From: an uncultured Lachnospiraceae bacterium | GTDB taxonomy: Bacteria; Bacillota_A; Clostridia; Lachnospirales; Lachnospiraceae | DNA: 14,549 bases | NCBI GenBank assembly: GCA_910577835.1 | Contig: CAJTOU010000068.1 | Coordinates: forward strand, 1-14,549 | Direction of reading: 5' to 3' | Made by a program: the position numbers and the translations under genes | Part shown: positions 13,862 to 14,549 of the stretch, piece by piece | How the letters are laid out: each line of letters begins with the position of its first letter | Position numbering within the stretch: position 1 is the stretch's first letter | The notes under the pieces: model-generated | Told to the model about the DNA's origin: nothing | What the model saw: only the letters and a program-made list of their open reading frames with translations | The model's database searches: none

Positions 13862-14098
13862 TTACAGTAATTCCACTATATCGTCCATTATATAATTTTT
13901 GGCCTTTACAATAACAGTATCTTTCTGAAAAACTTCATCAATAATTCGGTATTCCAATGCTTTTCTTTTTTCTAAATGTCTGAGCAGTCCTTCAGGACGT
14001 GACGTTCTGGACAGGCGGCAGAGGGGAATATCCCTAACTGATAGCACCAGTAGTAATACAATGCTAATATTCCAGTTGTGTTCTGATGCGGTTTCCAT
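13862..14098 (-). pseudogene. Chimeric open frame: out-of-frame relaxase DNA joined to the tail of an unrecognised protein
   Basis: The frame encodes 78 residues. The first 20 or so (M-E-T-A-S-E-H-N-W-N-I-S) are read from DNA that makes better sense as relaxase in another frame (K-P-H-Q-N-T-T-G-I-L-A-L). The last 45, from about R-P-E-G-L-L-R-H-L-E-K-R to D-D-I-V-E-L-L, look like a genuine C-terminus with strands such as E-Y-R-I-I-D-E-V-F-Q-K-D-T-V-I-V-K-A. I do not recognise the family; a RelE/ParE-like toxin tail is a weak possibility. The junction is near 14000-14035, so this is probably a deletion or recombination scar and the start is not a real gene start. It lies 130 nt upstream of the uvrA-like gene. 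Confidence 0.45.
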
Positions 14099-14434
14099 GC
14101 GTTTTTATACTGCTCTGGCATATAGGGAGAGTAGGAAATCCTTGCTTTATAGTTTCCATATCGGGGATGCCCCGCCTAAACATGACCATATGAAATAGGG
14201 AGTCAAACGTTCGTCAAGGGTGTCTAACCTTGTGAAATGCTTGTACTGCTGCAGTTTCATTTTCCAATGGCTGCCCGAAAAATCAATTTCATATCCCTTG
14301 TCGGTAAGGTATTTCATCATGTGCTGTAAATCCCTGCTCTCGTTGATTGCTTCCTTTAATTTCGGATATACAAAAAAGCCGCCACACGACATCACGAATG
14401 GCAGGAGGAATTTCCCTCCTGTCCAAAATCGCAA
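13972..14434 (-). pseudogene. Relaxase/mobilisation protein remnant, frameshifted
   Basis: One frame (14147-14434) encodes K-L-K-E-A-I-N-E-S-R-D-L-Q-H-M-M, then K-G-Y-E-I-D-F-S-G-S-H-W-K-M and F-T-R-L-D-T-L-D-E-R-L-T-P, the pattern of the region after the nuclease domain in relaxases of Clostridia mobilisable elements. A second frame continues from about 14166 with R-Y-G-N-Y-K-A-R-I-S-Y-S-P-Y-M-P-E-Q-Y, then W-K-P-H-Q-N-T-T-G-I-L-A-L-Y-Y-Y-W-C-Y-Q, and stops at TAG 13972-13974. The two frames meet around 14150-14175, which implies at least one frameshift. The catalytic Tyr and His-rich nuclease motifs are absent from the window. The family call is from remembered relaxase tails, so moderate. 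Confidence 0.55.
14402..14421. repeat. Short inverted repeat in the relaxase remnant
   Basis: CAGGAGG (14402-14408) and CCTCCTG (14415-14421) are perfect 7-bp complements around a 6-nt spacer. The repeat is near the start of the open relaxase frame. No T-run follows. Its origin is unknown; it may be part of the decayed element. Confidence 0.4.
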
Positions 14435-14535
14435 TGCTATGTAACGGCTTTGAAATTCAAAACCATGCTGCCATACGCTAGCCGTAGCGGATACAGACCT
14501 TTACGAAATGGACAGGGAAGTACAAAATCTGATAG

Positions 14536-14549
14536 CTGTCTCTTATACA
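14536..14549 (+). other. Tn5/Nextera mosaic-end adapter remnant at the contig end
   Basis: CTGTCTCTTATACA matches the first 14 bases of CTGTCTCTTATACACATCT, the reverse complement of the Tn5 mosaic-end adapter used in tagmentation libraries. It lies exactly at the window end. Genomic sequence therefore most likely ends at 14535. This is a library artefact and not a transposon. Confidence 0.85.

Noticed and set aside
14460..14500. TACGCTAGCCGTA near-palindrome as an oriT nick site
   Set aside because: Only four paired bases around CTAGC and no recognised nic motif; not supportable beside a decayed relaxase.
14536..14549. Possible natural transposon end at the right edge
   Set aside because: It is the standard tagmentation adapter sequence exactly at the contig end; an artefact is far likelier.

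Overview
The window is A+T-rich DNA from a low-GC Gram-positive anaerobe. Gene content points to a gut Lachnospiraceae-type Clostridia: a BspA-like leucine-rich repeat protein, an aldo/keto reductase with a C-terminal Fe-S domain, a DUF4303 protein, AGGAGG-type ribosome binding sites and a relaxase relic. This family placement is inference; no rRNA or other marker gene is present. The last 14 bases match the Tn5/Nextera mosaic-end adapter, so the right edge is the end of a draft contig, not natural sequence.

Left edge (1-1125): the C-terminal tail of a MarR-type regulator on the plus strand converges on an alpha/beta hydrolase on the minus strand. The hydrolase has a consensus promoter, and a perfect 8-4-8 palindrome sits over its expected transcription start. 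That is the usual layout of a MarR operator.

Centre (1199-8121): four minus-strand genes lie close together and are probably one transcription unit, in the order DUF4303 protein, tRNA-dihydrouridine synthase, a 1375-residue leucine-rich repeat protein with no signal peptide, and an Fe-S aldo/keto reductase. A good promoter precedes the DUF4303 gene, and the transcript would begin directly with a strong hairpin.

Right-centre (8210-10417): a TetR regulator and an MFS exporter, both minus strand. An inverted repeat built on ATACCG/CGGTAT lies at the tetR promoter, and a second one with a 4-bp wider spacer lies before the exporter gene. The exporter start codon has no visible Shine-Dalgarno sequence and directly follows one arm of a 9-bp inverted repeat.

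Right (10458-13799): a UvrA-like ABC ATPase of the short type, without the UvrB-binding insertion (UvrA2/DrrC-like), overlaps a cytoplasmic beta-lactamase-fold serine hydrolase by ATGA. The uvrA-like gene is split into two frames at a run of seven A. Either it is a recent pseudogene or assembly error, or full-length protein needs slippage.

Right edge (13862-14549): debris of a mobilisation relaxase with at least one frameshift, joined to the tail of an unrecognised protein. With the neighbouring UvrA-like/hydrolase pair and the TetR/MFS pair, this suggests an acquired resistance or detoxification segment. All genes except the MarR tail read on the minus strand. No tRNA, rRNA, CRISPR array or intact insertion sequence was seen, and no stretch over 300 bases is without a gene.
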